Shown: positions 14,001-27,088 of the stretch, piece by piece
How positions within the stretch are numbered: the first letter of the stretch is position 1
Layout of the letters: each line of letters begins with the position of its first letter
NCBI RefSeq assembly: GCF_032854445.1
Contig: NW_027018348.1
Location: 1-37,078 of the forward strand
Length of the DNA stretch: 37,078 nt
DNA from: Liolophura sinensis
Taxonomy: Eukaryota > Mollusca > Polyplacophora > Chitonida > Chitonidae
Reading direction: 5' to 3'
Notes under the pieces: model-generated
What the model was told of the DNA's origin: nothing
Seen by the model: only the letters and a program-made list of their open reading frames with translations
Database searches by the model: none
Translations under genes and position numbers: made by a program

Positions 14001-14857
14001 TGTTAATTGAAATCGGCTACACTGTACTCTGTACAATCGCGACTGGTCATTACTATATTCAACTTTTGACTATAAGTTATGTGCCCTTCGGTAGCCCAGA
14101 AGACGTCAAATCTTTCGGCTAAGCCCATTTAACTCACCCAGCAATTGCCTTACTTCTAAGTCCAAGACAATCTCAATGTCTTTATCTACGTGTAGAAAAA
14201 CCAGACCATTTGTACATAAAAAAACACAAGGTACTTGATACAGTCTGCTGTAAAAAGAACAACTAAACACTGACCCACATTTATAAGGTGCCAAAAGATG
14301 TGGAATTGGGCTAGGCATCGGCAGCTGTTAAAAAATTGCAAATATCCCTGGTTTCCATGGAGTAAGAGCCGTTGCTGGGCACGTGATTATGACATAAATG
14401 ATCATTGATCTGTCGCTACAGCCAAAAGTATTGGTCGGAGAGCAACGCAGTTTGCACCATTCGATTTCTCGTCACAAAATACGTCGGATTAGCCTCTTAC
14501 TAGTAGCACTGGAACAGTTTTTCCACTTTTGCATTTTTGCCTGGTCTTTTTGTTAATTGAAATCGGCTACACTGTACTCTGTACAATCGCGACTGGTCAT
14601 TACTATATTCAACTTTTGACTATAAGTTATGTGCCCTTCGGTAGCCCAGAAGACCTGAAATCTTTGGGCTAAGCACATTTAACTCACCCAGCAATTGCCT
14701 TACTTCTAAGTGCAAGACAATCTAAATGTCTTTATCTACGTGTAGAAAAACCACACCATTTGTACGTGAAAACCACAAGGTACTTGATACAGTCTGCTGT
14801 AAAAAGTACATCTGAACACTGACCCACTTCAGTAAGGTGCCAAAAGATGCGGAATTG
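10464..14857. repeat. 2-monomer alternating block (M20-M27)
   Basis: Even monomers have TCAATTGTCAC, mostly with CAACAGTATT and TTTGTCG (M20, M22, M26; M24 instead has GGAAGGC/CGCCGG). Odd monomers M21, M23, M25 and M27 have TGATCTGTCGC, GTTAAAAAATTG and TTACTAGTAGCAC. The dimer period is 1097-1100 bp. The stretch 12840-13370 appears identical to 13940-14470, marking a recent dimer duplication. M20 is shared with the end of the preceding 4-monomer block. Confidence 0.8.
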
Positions 14858-15957
14858 AGCCAGGCACATCGGCAGCTGTTGAAAAATTGCAAATATCCCT
14901 GGTTTCCATGGAGTAAGAGCCGTTGCTGGGCACGTGATTATGACATCAATGATCAATCAATTGTCGCTACAGCCAAAAGTATTGGTCGGAGAGCAACGCG
15001 GTTTGCACCATTCGATTTTTCGTCACAAAATACGTCGGATTAGCCTCTTACAAGAAGCACTGGAACAGTTTTTCCACTTTTGCATTTTTGCCTGGTCTTT
15101 TTGTTAATTGAAATCGGCTACACTGTACTCTGTACAATCGCGACTGGTCATTACTATATTCAACTTTTGATTATAAGTTATGTGCCCTTCGGTAGCCCAG
15201 AACACCTGAAATCTTTGGGCCAAGCCCATTTAACTCACCCAGCAATTGTCTTACTTCTAAGTGCAAGACAATCTCAATGTCTTTATCTTCGTGTAGAAAA
15301 ACCAGACCATTTGTACGTGAAAACCACAAGGTACTTCATACAGTCTGCTGTAAAAAGTACATCTGAACACTGACCCACTTCAGTAAGGTGCCAAAAGATG
15401 CGGAATTGAGCCAGGCATCGGCAGCTGTTCAAAAATTGCAAATTTTCCTGGTTTCCATGGAGTAAGAGCCGTTGCTGGGCACGTGATTATGACATCAATG
15501 ATCATTCAATTGTCACTACAGCCAACAGTATTGGTCGGAGAGCAACGCGGTTTGCACCATTCGATTTGTCGTCACAAAATACGTCGGATTAGCCTCTTAC
15601 CAGCAGCACTGGAACAGTTTTTCCACTTTTGCATTTTTGCCTGGTCTTTTTGTTAATTGAAATCGGCTACACTGTACTCTGTACAATCGCGACTGGTCAT
15701 TACTATTTTCAACTTTTGACTATAAGTTATGTGCCCTTCGGTAACCCAGAAGACGTCAAATCTTTCGGCTAAGCCCATTTAACTCACCCAGCAATTGTCT
15801 TACTTCTAAGTCCAAGACAATCTCAATGTCTTTATCTACATGTAGAAAAACCAGACCATTTGTACATAAAAAACACAAGGTACTTGATACAGTCTGCTGT
15901 AAAAAGAACAACTAAACACTGACCCACATTTATAAGGTGCCAAAAGATGTGGAATTG
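14858..15957. repeat. Transitional monomers M28-M29
   Basis: M28 introduces haplotype features not seen to its left: GACATCAATGATCAATC, TTTTTCGTCAC, TTACAAGAAGCAC and GGGCCAAGCCC. It also has a CA insertion in the phase motif (near 14865). M29 repeats the CAACAGTATT/TTTGTCG/GTAACCC class of M22. The pair M29-M30 resembles M22-M23, 3848 bp (seven monomers) upstream. The stretch contains satellite only. Confidence 0.75.
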
Positions 15958-18900
15958 GGCCAGGCATCGGCAGCTGTTAAAAAATTGCAAATATCCCTGG
16001 TTTCCATGGAGTAAGAGCCGTTGCTGGGCACGTCATTATGACATAAATGATCATTGATCTGTCGCTACAGCCAAAAGTATTGGTCGGAGAGCAACGCGGT
16101 TTGCACCATTCGATTTCTCGTCACAAAATACGTCGGATTAGCCTCTTACTAGTAGCACTGGAACAGTTTTTCCACTTTTGCATTTTTGCCTGGTCTTTTT
16201 ATTAATTGAAATCGGCTACACTGTACTCTGTACAATCGCGACTGGTCATTACTATATTCAACTTTTGACTATAAGTTATGTGCCCTTCGGTAACCCAGAA
16301 GACGTCAAATCTTTGGGCTAAGCCCATTTAACTCACCCAGCAATTGCCTTACTTCTAAGTGCAAGACAATCTCAATGTCTTTATCTACGTGTAGAAAAAC
16401 CACACCATTTGTACGTGAAAAACACAAGGTACTTGATACAGTCTGCTGTAAAAAGTACAACTGAACACTGACCCACTTCAGTAAGGTGCCAAAAGATGCG
16501 GAATTGAGCCAGGCATCGGCAGCTGTTGAAAAATTGCAAATATCCCTGGTTTCCATGGAGTAAGAGCCGTTGCTGGGCACGTGATTATGACATAAATGAT
16601 CATTCAATTGTCGCTACAGCCAAAAGTATTGGTCGGAGAGAAACGCGGATTGCACCATTCGATTTCTCGTCACAAAATACGTCGGATTAGACTCTTACTA
16701 GTAGCACTGGAACAGTTTTTCCACTTTTGCATTTTTGCCTGGTCTTTTTGTTAATTGAAATCGGCTACACTGTACTCTGTACAATCGCGACTGGTCATTA
16801 CTATATTCAACTTTTGACTATAAGTTATGTGCCCTTCGGTAGCCCAGAAGACGTCAAATCTTTCGGCTAAGCCCATTTAAATCACCCAGCAATTGCCTTA
16901 CTTCTAAGTCCAAGACAATCTCAATGTCTTTATCTACGTGTAGAAAAACCACACCATTTGTACATAAAAAACACAAGGTACTTGATACAGTCTGCTGTAA
17001 AAAGTACAACTAAACACTGACCCACATTTTTAAGGTGCCAAAAGATGCAGAATTGGGACAGGCATCGGCAGCTGTTGAAAAATTGCAAATATCCCTGGTT
17101 TCCATGGAGTAAGAGCCGTTGCTGGGCACGTGATTATGACATCAATGATCAATCAATTGTCGCTACAGCCAAAAGTATTTGTCGTAGAGCAACGCGGTTT
17201 GCACCATTCGATTTTTCGTCACAAAATACGTCGGATTAGCCTCTTACCAGCAGCACTGGAACAGTTTTTCCACTTTTGCATTTTTGCCTGGTCTTTTTGT
17301 TAATTGAAATCGGCTACACTGTACTCTGTACAATCGCGACTGGTCATTACTATATTCAACTTTTGACTATAAGTTATGTGCCCTTCGGTAGCCCAGAAGA
17401 CGTCAAATCTTTCGGCTCAGCCCATTTAACTCACCCAGCAATTGCCTTACTTCTAAGTCCAAGACAATCTCAATGTCTTTATCTACGTGTAGAAAAACCA
17501 GACCATTTGTACATAAAAAACACAAGGTACTTGATACAGTCTGCTGTAAAAAGAACAACTAAACACTGACCCACATTTATAAGGTGCCAAAAGATGTGGA
17601 ATTGGGCTAGGCATCGGCAGCTGTTAAAAAATTGCAAATATCCCTGGTTTCCATGGAGTAAGAGCCGTTGCTGGGCACGTCATTATGACATAAATGATCA
17701 TTGATCTGTCGCTACAGCCAAAAGTATTGGTCGGAGAGCAACGCAGTTTGCACCATTCGATTTCTCGTCACAAAATACGTCGGATTAGCCTCTTACTTGT
17801 AGCAGTGGAACAGTTTTTCCACTTTTGCATTTTTGCCTGGTCTTTTTATTAATTGAAATCGGCTACACTGTACTCTGTACAATCGCGACTGGTCATTACT
17901 ATATTCAACTTTTGACTATAAGTTATGTGCCCTTCGGTAGCCCAGAAGACCTGAAATCTTTGGGCTAAGCCCATTTAACTCACCCAGCAATTGCCTTACT
18001 TCTAAGTGCAAGACAATCTCAATGTGTTTATCTACGTGTAGAAAAACCAGACCATTTGTACGTGAAAACCACAAGGTACTTGATACAGTCTGCTGTAAAA
18101 AGTACAACTGAACACTAACCCACTTCAGTAAGGTGCCAAAAGATGCGGAATTGAGCCAGGCATCGGCAGCTGTTGAAAAATTGCAAATATCCCTGGTTTC
18201 CATGGAGTAAGAGCCGTTGCTGGGCACGTGATTATGACATAAATGATCATTCAATTGTCGCTACAGCCAAAAGTATTGGTCGGAGAGCAACGCGGATTGC
18301 ACCATTCGATTTCTGGTCACAAAATACGTCGGATTAGACTCTTACTAGTAGCACTGGAACAGTTTTTCCACTTTTGCATTTTTGCCTGGTCTTTTTGTTA
18401 ATTGAAATCGGCTACACTGTACTCTGTACAATCGCGACTGGTCATTACTATATTCAACTTTTGACTATAAGTTATGTGCCCTTCGGTAGCCCAGAAGACG
18501 TCAAATCTTTGGGCCTAGCCCATTTAAATCACCCAGCAATTGCCTTACTTCTAAGTCCAAGACAATCTCAATGTCTTTATCTACGTGTAGAAAAACCAGA
18601 CCATTTGTACATAAAAAACACAAGGTACTTGATACAGTCTGCTGTAAAAAGTACAACTAAACACTGACCCACATTTTTAAGGTGCCAAAAGATGCAGAAT
18701 TGGGACAGGCATCGGCAGCTGTTGAAAAATTGCAAATATCCCTGGTTTCCATGGAGTAAGAGCCGTTGCTGGGCACGTGATTATGACATCAATGATCAAT
18801 CAATTGTCGCTACAGCCAAAAGTATTGGTCGTAGAGCAACGCGGTTTGCACCATTCGATTTTTCGTCACAAAATACGTCGGATTAGCCTCTTACAAGAAG

Positions 18901-19252
18901 CACTGGAACAGTTTTTCCACTTTTGCATTTTTGCCTGGTCTTTTTGTTAATTGAAATCGGCTACACTGTACTCTGTACAATCGCGACTGGTCATTACTAT
19001 ATTCAACTTTTGACTATAAGTTATGTGCCCTTCGGTAGCCCAGAAGACGTCAAATCTTTGGCCAAGCCCATTTAACTCACCCAGCAATTGCCTTACTTCT
19101 AAGTGCAAAGACAATCTCAATGTCTTTATCTACGTGTAGAAAAACCAGACCATTTGTACGTGAAAACCACAAGGTACTTGATACAAGTCTGCTGTAAAAA
19201 GTACAACTGAACACTGACCCACTTCAGTAAGGTGCCAAAAGATGCGGAATTG
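15958..19252. repeat. 3-monomer higher-order repeat, two copies (M30-M35)
   Basis: The copies are 15958-17604 and 17605-19252. Equivalent monomers sit 1647 bp apart (exactly 3 x 549). M30 and M33 share CACGTCATTATG, TGATCTGTCGC and TTATTAATTG. M31 and M34 share GCGGATT, GACTCTTACTAGTAG and ATTTAAATC. M32 and M35 share GGGACAGGC, TGATCAATCAATTG, GTCGTAGAGC and TTTTTCGTC. The copies differ at a modest number of other sites, so this duplication is older than those at 8399-9496 or 27824-32218. Confidence 0.82.
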
Positions 19253-21026
19253 AGCCAGGCATCGGCAGCTGTTGAAAAATTGCAAATTTCCCTGGTTTCC
19301 ATGGAGTAAGAGCCGTTGCTGGGCACGTGATTATGACATTAAATGATCATTCAATTGTCACTACAGCCAAAAGTATTGGTCGGAGGGCAACGCGGTTTGC
19401 ACCATTCGATTTCTCGTCACAAAATACGCCGGATTAGCCTCTTACCAGCAGCACTGGAACAGTTTTTCCACTTTTGCATTTTTGCCTGGTCTTTTTGTTA
19501 ATTGAAATCGGCTACACTGTACTCTGTACAATCGCGACTGGTCATTACTATATTCAACTTTTGACTATAAGTTATGTGCCCTTCGGTAGCCCAGAAGACC
19601 TGAAATCTTTGGGCTAAGCCCATTTAACTCACCCAGCAATTGCCTTACTTCTAAGTACAAGACAATCTCAATGTGTTTATCTACGTGTAGAAAAACCAGA
19701 CCATTTGTACATAAAAAAACACAAGGTACTTGATACAGTCTGCTGTAAAAAGAACAACTAAACACTAACCCACATTTATAAGGTGCCAAAAGATGTGGAA
19801 TTGGGCTAGGCATCGGCAGCTGTTAAAAAATTGCAAATATCCCTGGTTCCCATGGAGTAAGAGCCGTTGCTGGGCACGTGATTATGACATAAATGATCAT
19901 TGATCTGTCGCTACAGCCAAAAGTATTGGTCGTAGAGCAACGCGGTTTGCACCATTCGATTTTTCGTCACAAAATACGTCGGATTAGCCTCTTACAAGAA
20001 GCACTGGAACAGTTTTTCCACTTTTGCATTTTTGCCTGGTCTTTTTGTTAATTGAAATCGGCTACACTGTACTCTGTACAATCGCGACTGGTCATTACTA
20101 TATTCAACTTTTGACTATAAGTTATGTGCCCTTCGGTAGCCCAGACGACGTCAAATCTTTGGGCCAAGCCCATTTAACTCACCCAGCAATTGCCTTACTT
20201 CTAAGTGCAAGACAATCTCAATGTGTTTATCTACGTGTAGAAAAACCAGACCATTTGTACGTGAAAACCACAAGGTACTTGATACAGTCTGCTGTAAAAA
20301 GTACAACTGAACACTGACCCACTTCAGTAAGGTGCCAAAAGATGCGGAATTGAGCCAGGCATCGGCAGCTGTTGAAAAATTGCAAATTTCCCTGGTTTCC
20401 ATGGAGTAAGAGCCGTTGCTGGGCACGTGATTATGACATAAATGATCATTCAATTGTCACTACAGCCAAAAGTATTGGTCGGAGGGCAACGCGGTTTGCA
20501 CCATTCGATTTCTCGTCACAAAATACGCCGGATTAGCCTCTTACCAGCAGCACTGGAACAGTTTTTCCACTTTTGCATTTTTGCCTGGTGTTTTTGTTAA
20601 TTGAAATCGGCTACACTGTACTCTGTACAATCGCGACTGGTCATTACTATATTCAACTTTTGACTATAAGTTATGTGCCCTTCGGTAGCCCAGAAGACCT
20701 GAAATCTTTGGGCTAAGCCCATTTAACTCACCCAGCAATTGCCTTACTTCTAAGTACAAGACAATCTCAATGTGTTTATCTACGTGTAGAAAAACCAGAC
20801 CATTTGTACATAAAAAAACACAAGGTACTTGATACAGTCTGCTGTAAAAAGAACAACTAAACACTGACCCACATTTATAAGGTGCCAAAAGATGTGGAAT
20901 TGGGCTAGGCATCGGCAGCTGTTAAAAAATTGCAAATATCCCTGGTTCCCATGGAGTAAGAGCCGTTGCTGGGCACGTGATTATGACATAAATGATCATT
21001 GATCTGTCGCTACAGCCAAAAGTATT
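18827..21026. repeat. Duplicated dimer, about 1100 bp x 2
   Basis: Copy one runs from the second half of M35 through the first half of M37 (about 18827-19926), copy two from the second half of M37 through the first half of M39 (about 19927-21026). Shared private markers, in order, are GGTCGTAGAGC, TTTTTCGTCAC, TTACAAGAAG, GGAGGGC/CGCCGG, AAGTACAAGAC, GTGTTTATC, seven-A CATAAAAAAACAC, GGGCTAGGC and GGTTCCCATGG. Boundaries are approximate because the flanks are also homologous. The breakpoints fall inside monomers, near the GGTCGGAG segment, not at the phase motif. Confidence 0.75.
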
Positions 21027-24000
21027 GGTCGGAGAGCAACGCAGTTTGCACCATTCGATTTCTCGTCACAAAATACGTCGGATTAGCCTCTTACTAGTAG
21101 CACTGGAACAGTTTTTCCACTTTTGCATTTTTGCTTCGTCTTTTTGTTAATTGAAATCGGCTAAACTGTACTCTGTACAATCGCGACTGGTCATTACTAT
21201 ATTCAACTTTTGACTATAAGTTATGTGCCCTTCGGTAGCCCAGAAGACCTGAAATCTTTGGGCTAAGCCCATTTAACTCACCCAGCAATTGCCTTACTTC
21301 TAAGTGCAAGACAATCTCAATGTGTTTATCTACGTGTAGAAAACCACACCATTTGTACGTGAAAACCACAAGGTACTTGATACAGTCTGCTGTAAAAAGT
21401 ACAACTGAACACTAACCCACTTCAGTAAGGTGCCAAAAGATGCGGAATTGAGCCAGGCATCGGCAGCTGTTGAAAAATTGCAAATATCCCTGGTTTCCAT
21501 GGAGTAAGAGCCGTTGCTGGGCGCGTGATTATGACATAAATGATCATTCAATTGTCACTACAGCCAAAAGTATTGGTCGGAGAGCAACGCGGATTGCACC
21601 ATTAGATTTCTCTTCACAAAATACGTCGGATTAGACTCTTACTAGTAGCACTGGAACAGTTTTTCCACTTTTGCATTTTTGCCTGGTCTTTTTGTTAATT
21701 GAAATCGGCTACACTGTACTCTGTACAATCGCGACTGGTCATTACTATATTCAACTTTTGACTATAAGTTATGTGCCCTTCGGTAGCCCAGAAGACGTCA
21801 AATCTTTGGGCCAAGCCCATTTAACTCACCCAGCAATTGCCTTACTTCTAAGTTCAAGACAATCTCAATGTCTTTATCTACGTGTAGAAAAACCAGACCA
21901 TTTGTACATAAAAAACACAAGGTACTTGATACAGTCTGCTGTAAAAAGTACAACTAAACACTGACCCACATGAATAAAGTGCCAAAAGATGCAGAATTTG
22001 GACAGGCATCGGCAGCTGTTGAAAAATTGCAAATATCCCTGGTTTCCATGGAGTAAGAGCCGTTGCTGGGCACGTGATTATGACATAAATGATCATTCAA
22101 TTGTCACTACAGGCAAAAGTATTGGTCGGAGAGCAACGCAGTTTGCACCATTCGATTTGTCGTCACAAAATACGTCGGATTAGCCTCTTACCAGCAGCAC
22201 TGGAACAGTTTTTCCACTTTTGCATTTTTGCCTGGTCTTTTTGTTAATTGAAATCGGCTACACTGTACTCTGTACAATCGCGACTGGTCATTACTATATT
22301 CAACTTTTGACTATAAGTTATGTGCCCTTCGGTAACCCAGAAGACGTCAAATCTTTGGGCTAAGCCCATTTAACTCACCCAGCAATTGTCTTACTTCTAA
22401 GTCCAAGACAACCCCAATGTCTTTATCTACGTGTAGAAAAACCAGACCATTTGTACATAAAAAACACAAGGTACTTGATACAGTCTGCTGTAAAAAGTAC
22501 AACTAAACACTGACCCACATTTATAAGGTGCCAAAAGATGTGGAATTGGGCCAGGCATCGGCAGCTGTTGAAAAATTGCAAATTTCCCTGGTTTCCATGG
22601 AGTAAGAGCCGTTGCTGGGCACGTGATTATGACATAAATGATCACTAAATTGTCACTACAGCCAAAAGTATTGGTCGGAGAGCAACGCGGTTTGCACCAT
22701 TCGATTTCTCGTCACAAAATACGTCGGATTAGGCTCTTACGAGTAGCACTGGAACAGTTTTTCCACTTTTGCATTTTTGCCTGGTCTTTTTATTAATTGA
22801 AATCGGCTACACTGTACTCTGTACAATCGCGACTGGTCATTACTATATTCAACTTTTGACTATAAGTTATGTGCCCTTCGGTAGCCCAGAAGACCTGAAA
22901 TCTTTGGGCTCAGCCCATTTAACTCACCCAGCAATTGCCTTACTTCTAAGTGCAAGACAATCTCAATGTGTTTATCTACGTGTAGAAAAACCACACCATT
23001 TGTACGTGAAAACCACAAGGTACTTGATACAGTCTGCTGTAAAAAGAACAACTGAACACTAACCCACTTCAGTAAGGTGCCAAAAGATGCGGAATTGAGC
23101 CACGCATCGGCAGCTGTTGAAAAATTGCAAATATCCCTGGTTTCCATGGAGTAAGAGCCGTTGCTGGGCACGTGATTATGACATAAATGATCATTTAATT
23201 GTCACTACAGCCAAAAGTATTGGTCGGAGAGCAACGCGGATTGCACCATTCCATTTCTCGTCACAAAATACGTCGGATTAGACTCTTACTAGTAGCACTG
23301 GAACAGTTTTTCCACTTTTGCATTTTTGCCTGGTCTTTTTGTTAATTGAAATCGGCTACACTGTACTCTGTACAATCGCGACTGGTCATTACTATATTCA
23401 ACTTTTGACTATAAGTTATGTGCCCTTCGGTAGCCCAGAAGACGTCAAATCTTTGGGCCAAGCCCATTTAACTCACCCAGCAATTGCCTTACTTCTAAGT
23501 CCAAGACAATCTCAATGTCTTTATCTACGTGTAGAAAAACCAGACCATTTGTACATAAAAAACACAAGGTACTTGATACAGTCTGCTGTAAAAAGTACAA
23601 CTAAACACTGACCCACATGAATAAGGTGCCAAAAGATGCAGAATTGGGACAGGCATCGGCAGCTGTTGAAAAATTGCAAATATCCCTGGTTTCCATGGAG
23701 TAAGAGCCGTTGCTGGGCATGTGATTATGACATCAATGATCAATCAATTGTCGCTACAGCCAAAAGTATTGGTCGGAGAGCAACGCGGATTGCACCATTC
23801 GATTTCTCGTCACAAAATACGTCGGATTAGCCTCTTACTAGTAGCACTGGAACAGTTTTTCCACTTTTGCATTTTTGTCTGGTCTTTTTGTTAATTGAAA
23901 TCGGCTAAACTGTACTCTGTACAATCGCGACTGGTCATTACTATATTCAACTTTTGACTATAAGTTATGTGCCCTTCGGTAGCCCAGAAGACGTCAAATC

Positions 24001-24195
24001 TTTGGGCCAAGCCCATTTAACTCACCCAGCAATTGCCTTACTTCTAAGTGCAAGACAATCTCAATGTGTTTATCTACGTGTAGAAAAACCAGACCATTTG
24101 TACGTGAAAAACACAAGGTACTTGATACAGTCTGCTGTAAAAAGTACAACTGAACACTGACGCACTTCAGTAATGTGCCAAAAGATGTGGAATTG
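20903..24195. repeat. 3-monomer higher-order repeat, two copies (M39-M44)
   Basis: The copies are 20903-22548 and 22549-24195, with equivalent monomers 1646-1647 bp apart. M40 and M43 share GCGGATT, GACTCTTACTAGTAG, GGGCCAAGCCC and an ACATGAATAA end. M41 and M44 follow with a G-ACAGGC version of the phase motif. M39 and M42 are the weakest pair. The class order resembles M30-M35, so both 3-monomer blocks probably descend from one ancestral trimer, later separated by the dimer duplication at 18827-21026. Confidence 0.7.
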
Positions 24196-24744
24196 AGCCA
24201 GGCATCGGCAGCTGTTGAAAAATTGCAAATTTCCCTGGTTTCCATGGAGTAAGAGCCGTTGCTGGGCACGTGATTATGACATAAATAATCATTCAGTTGT
24301 CACTACAGCCAAAAGTATTGGTCGGAGAGCAACGCGGTTTGCACCATTCGATTTCTCGTCACAAAATACGTCGGATTAGCCTCTTACCAGCAGCACTGGA
24401 ACAGTTTGTCCACTTTTGCATTTTTGCCTGGTCTTTTTGTTAATTGAAACCGGCTACACTGCACTCTGTACAATCGCGACTGGTCATTACTATATTCAAC
24501 TTTTGACTATAAGTTATGTGCCCTTCGGTAGCCCAGAAGACCTGAAATCTTTGGGCCAAGCCCATTTAACTCACCCAGCAATTGCCTTACTTCTAAGTGC
24601 AAGACAATCTCAATGTCTTTATCTACGTGTAGAAAAACCACACCATTTGTACGTGAAAAACACAAGGTACTTGATACAGTCTGCTGTAAAAAGTACAACT
24701 GAACACTGACCCACTTCAGTAAGGTGCCAAAAGATGCGGAATTG

Positions 24745-25078
24745 AGCCAGGCATCGGCAGCTGTTGAAAAATTGCAAATTTCCCTGGTTTCCATGGAGTA
24801 AGAGCCGTTGCTACGCACGTGATTATGACATCAATGATCATTCAATTGTCGCTACAGCCAAAAGTATTGGTCGGAGAGCAACGCGGATTGCACCATTCGA
24901 TTTCTCACCCAGCAATTGCCTTACTTCAAAGTTCAAGACAATCTCAATGTCTTTATCTACGTGTAGAAAAACCACACCATTTGTACATAATAAACACAAG
25001 GTACTTGATACAGTCTGCTGTAAAAAGTACAACTGAACACTGACCCACTTCAGTAAGGTGCCAAAAGAAGCGGAATTG
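24745..25078. repeat. Truncated monomer (M46), 334 bp, 215-bp internal deletion
   Basis: The monomer runs normally to GATTTCTC and then joins ACCCAGCAATTGCC, so bases equivalent to 24355-24569 of the preceding monomer are missing. Both parental breakpoints carry CTC (24355-24357 and 24570-24572 in M45), leaving one CTC at 24904-24906, that is, a 3-bp microhomology. The deletion covers offsets of about 160-374. It removes the 13-bp dyad and the 30-nt hairpin but keeps the palindrome cluster. It is the only large structural change in the window. Confidence 0.92.
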
Positions 25079-26989
25079 AGCCAGGCATCGGCAGCTGTTG
25101 AAAAATTGCAAATTTCCCTGGTTTCCATGGAGTAAGAGCCGTTGCTGGGCACGTGATTATGACATAAATGATCATTCAATTGTCACTACAGCCAAAAGTA
25201 TTGGTCGGAGAGCAACGCGGATTGCACCATTCGATTTGTCGTCACAAAATACGTCGGATTAGCCTCTTACCAGCAGCACTGGAACAGTTTTTTAACTTTT
25301 GCATTTTTGCCTGGTCTTTTTGTTAATTGAAATCGGCTACACTGCACTCTGTACAATCGCGACTGGTCATTACTATATTCAACTTTTGACTATAAGTTAT
25401 GTGCCCTTCGGTAGCCCAGAAGACGTCAAATCTTTGGGCCAAGCCCATTTAACTCACCCAGCAATTGCCTTACTTCTAAGTGCAAGACAATCTCAATGTC
25501 TTTATCTACGTGTAGAAAAACCACACCATTTGTACGTGAAAACCACAAGGTACTTGATACAGTCTGCTGTAAAAAGTACAACTGAACACTGACCCACTTC
25601 AGTAAGGTGCCAAAAGATGCGGAATTGAGCCAGGCATCGGCAGCTGTTGAAAAATTGCAAATTTCCCTGGTTTCCATGGAGTAAGAGCCGTTGCTGGGCA
25701 CGTGATTATGACATAAATGATCATTCAATTGTCACTACAGCCAAAAGTATTGGTCGGAGAGCAACGCGGTTTGCACCATTCGATTTCTCGCCACAAAATA
25801 AGTCGGATTAGCCTCTTACTAGTAGCACTGGAACAGTTTTTCCACTTTTGCATTTTTGCTTCGTCTTTTTGTTAATTGAAATCGGCTAAACTGTACTCTG
25901 TACAATCGCGACTGGTCATTACTATATTCAACTTTTGACTATAAGTTATGTGCCCTTTGGTAGCCCAGAAGACGTCAAATCTTTGGGCCAAGCCCATTTA
26001 ACTCACCCAGCAATTGCCTTACTTCTAAGTGCAAGACAATCTCAATGTCTTTATCTACGTGTAGAAAAACCACACCATTTGTACGTGAAAAACACAAGGT
26101 ACTTGATACAGTCTGCTGTAAAAAGTACAACTGACCACAGACCCACATGAATAAGGTGCCAAAAGATGCGGAATTGAGCCAGGCATCGGCAGCTGTTGAA
26201 AAATTGCAAATTTCCCTGGTTTCCATGGAGTAAGAGCCGTTGCTGGGCACGTGATTATGACATAAATGATCATTCAATTCTCGCTACAGCCAAAAGTATT
26301 GGTCGGAGAGCAACGCGGATTGCACCATTCGATTTCTCGTCACAAAATACGTCGGATTAGGCTCCTACTAGTAGCACTGGAACAGTTTTTTAACTTTTGC
26401 ATTTTTGCCTGGTCTTTTTGTTAATTGGAATCGGCTACACTGTACTCTGTACAATCGCGACTGGTCATTACTATATTCAACATTTGACTATAAGTTATGT
26501 GCCCTTCGGTAGCTCAGAAGACGTCAAATCTTTGGGCCAAGCCCATTTAACTCACCCAGCAATTGTCTTACTTCTAAGTGCAAGACAATCTCAATGTCTT
26601 TATCTACGTGTAGAAAAGCCACATCATTTGTACGTGAAAACCACAAGGTACTTGATACAGTCTGCTGTAAAAGGTACAACTGAACACTGACCCACTTCAG
26701 TAAGGTGCCAAAAGAAGCGGAATTGAGCCAGGCATCGGCAGCTGTTGAAAAATTGCAAATTTCCCTGGTTTCCATGGAGTAAGAGCCGTTGCTGGGCACG
26801 TCATTATGACATAAATGATCATTCAATTGTCACTACAGCCAAAAGTATTGGTCGGAGAGCAACGCGGATTGCACCATTCGATTTCTCGTCACAAAATACG
26901 TCGGATTAGCCTCTTACCAGCAGCACTGGAACAGTTTTTCCACTTTTGCATTTTTACCTGGTCTTTTTGTTAATTGAAATCGGCTACAC

Positions 26990-27002
26990 TGTACTCTGTA
27001 CA
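26990..27002. other. 13-bp dyad TGTAC-TCT-GTACA, once per monomer (M50 shown)
   Basis: Perfect 5-bp arms flank a TCT spacer at monomer offset 265-277, followed directly by the palindrome TCGCGA. It is intact in nearly all monomers of the left and centre. In M45, M47, M51, M52, M56, M61, M64, M66 and M68 the left arm is TGCAC and the symmetry is broken. In M6-M40-type copies the flanking GGCTACAC or GGCTAAAC also varies by class. No binding protein can be assigned. Confidence 0.7.
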
Positions 27003-27058
27003 ATCGCGACTGGTCATTACTATATTCAACTTTTGACTATAAGTTATGTGCCCTTCGG

Positions 27059-27088
27059 TAGCCCAGAAGACCTGAAATCTTTGGGCTA
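27059..27088. other. 30-nt hairpin (inverted repeat), once per monomer; best form shown in M50
   Basis: TAGCCCA pairs with TGGGCTA (7 bp). After a single bulged G, AAGA pairs with TCTT, leaving a 7-nt loop CCTGAAA: 11 bp of stem in 30 nt at monomer offset 334-363. The same form is seen at 8603-8632 (M16) and in other monomers carrying CCTGAAATC plus GGGCTA. Class variants weaken it: TTTCGGCTA places a C-C mismatch in the stem, GGGCCA places an A-C mismatch near its base, and GACGTCAAA changes the loop. Only M46 lacks it. A role as a protein site or RNA structure is speculative. Confidence 0.75.

Noticed and set aside
27059-27069. RNA polymerase III A-box-like TAGCCCAGAAG
   Set aside because: It fits a loose TRGYNNARNNG pattern, but no acceptable B-box follows at a tRNA-like distance. 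The nearest candidate, ATTCGATTT, lies upstream and has mismatches. No tRNA or SINE body is visible.
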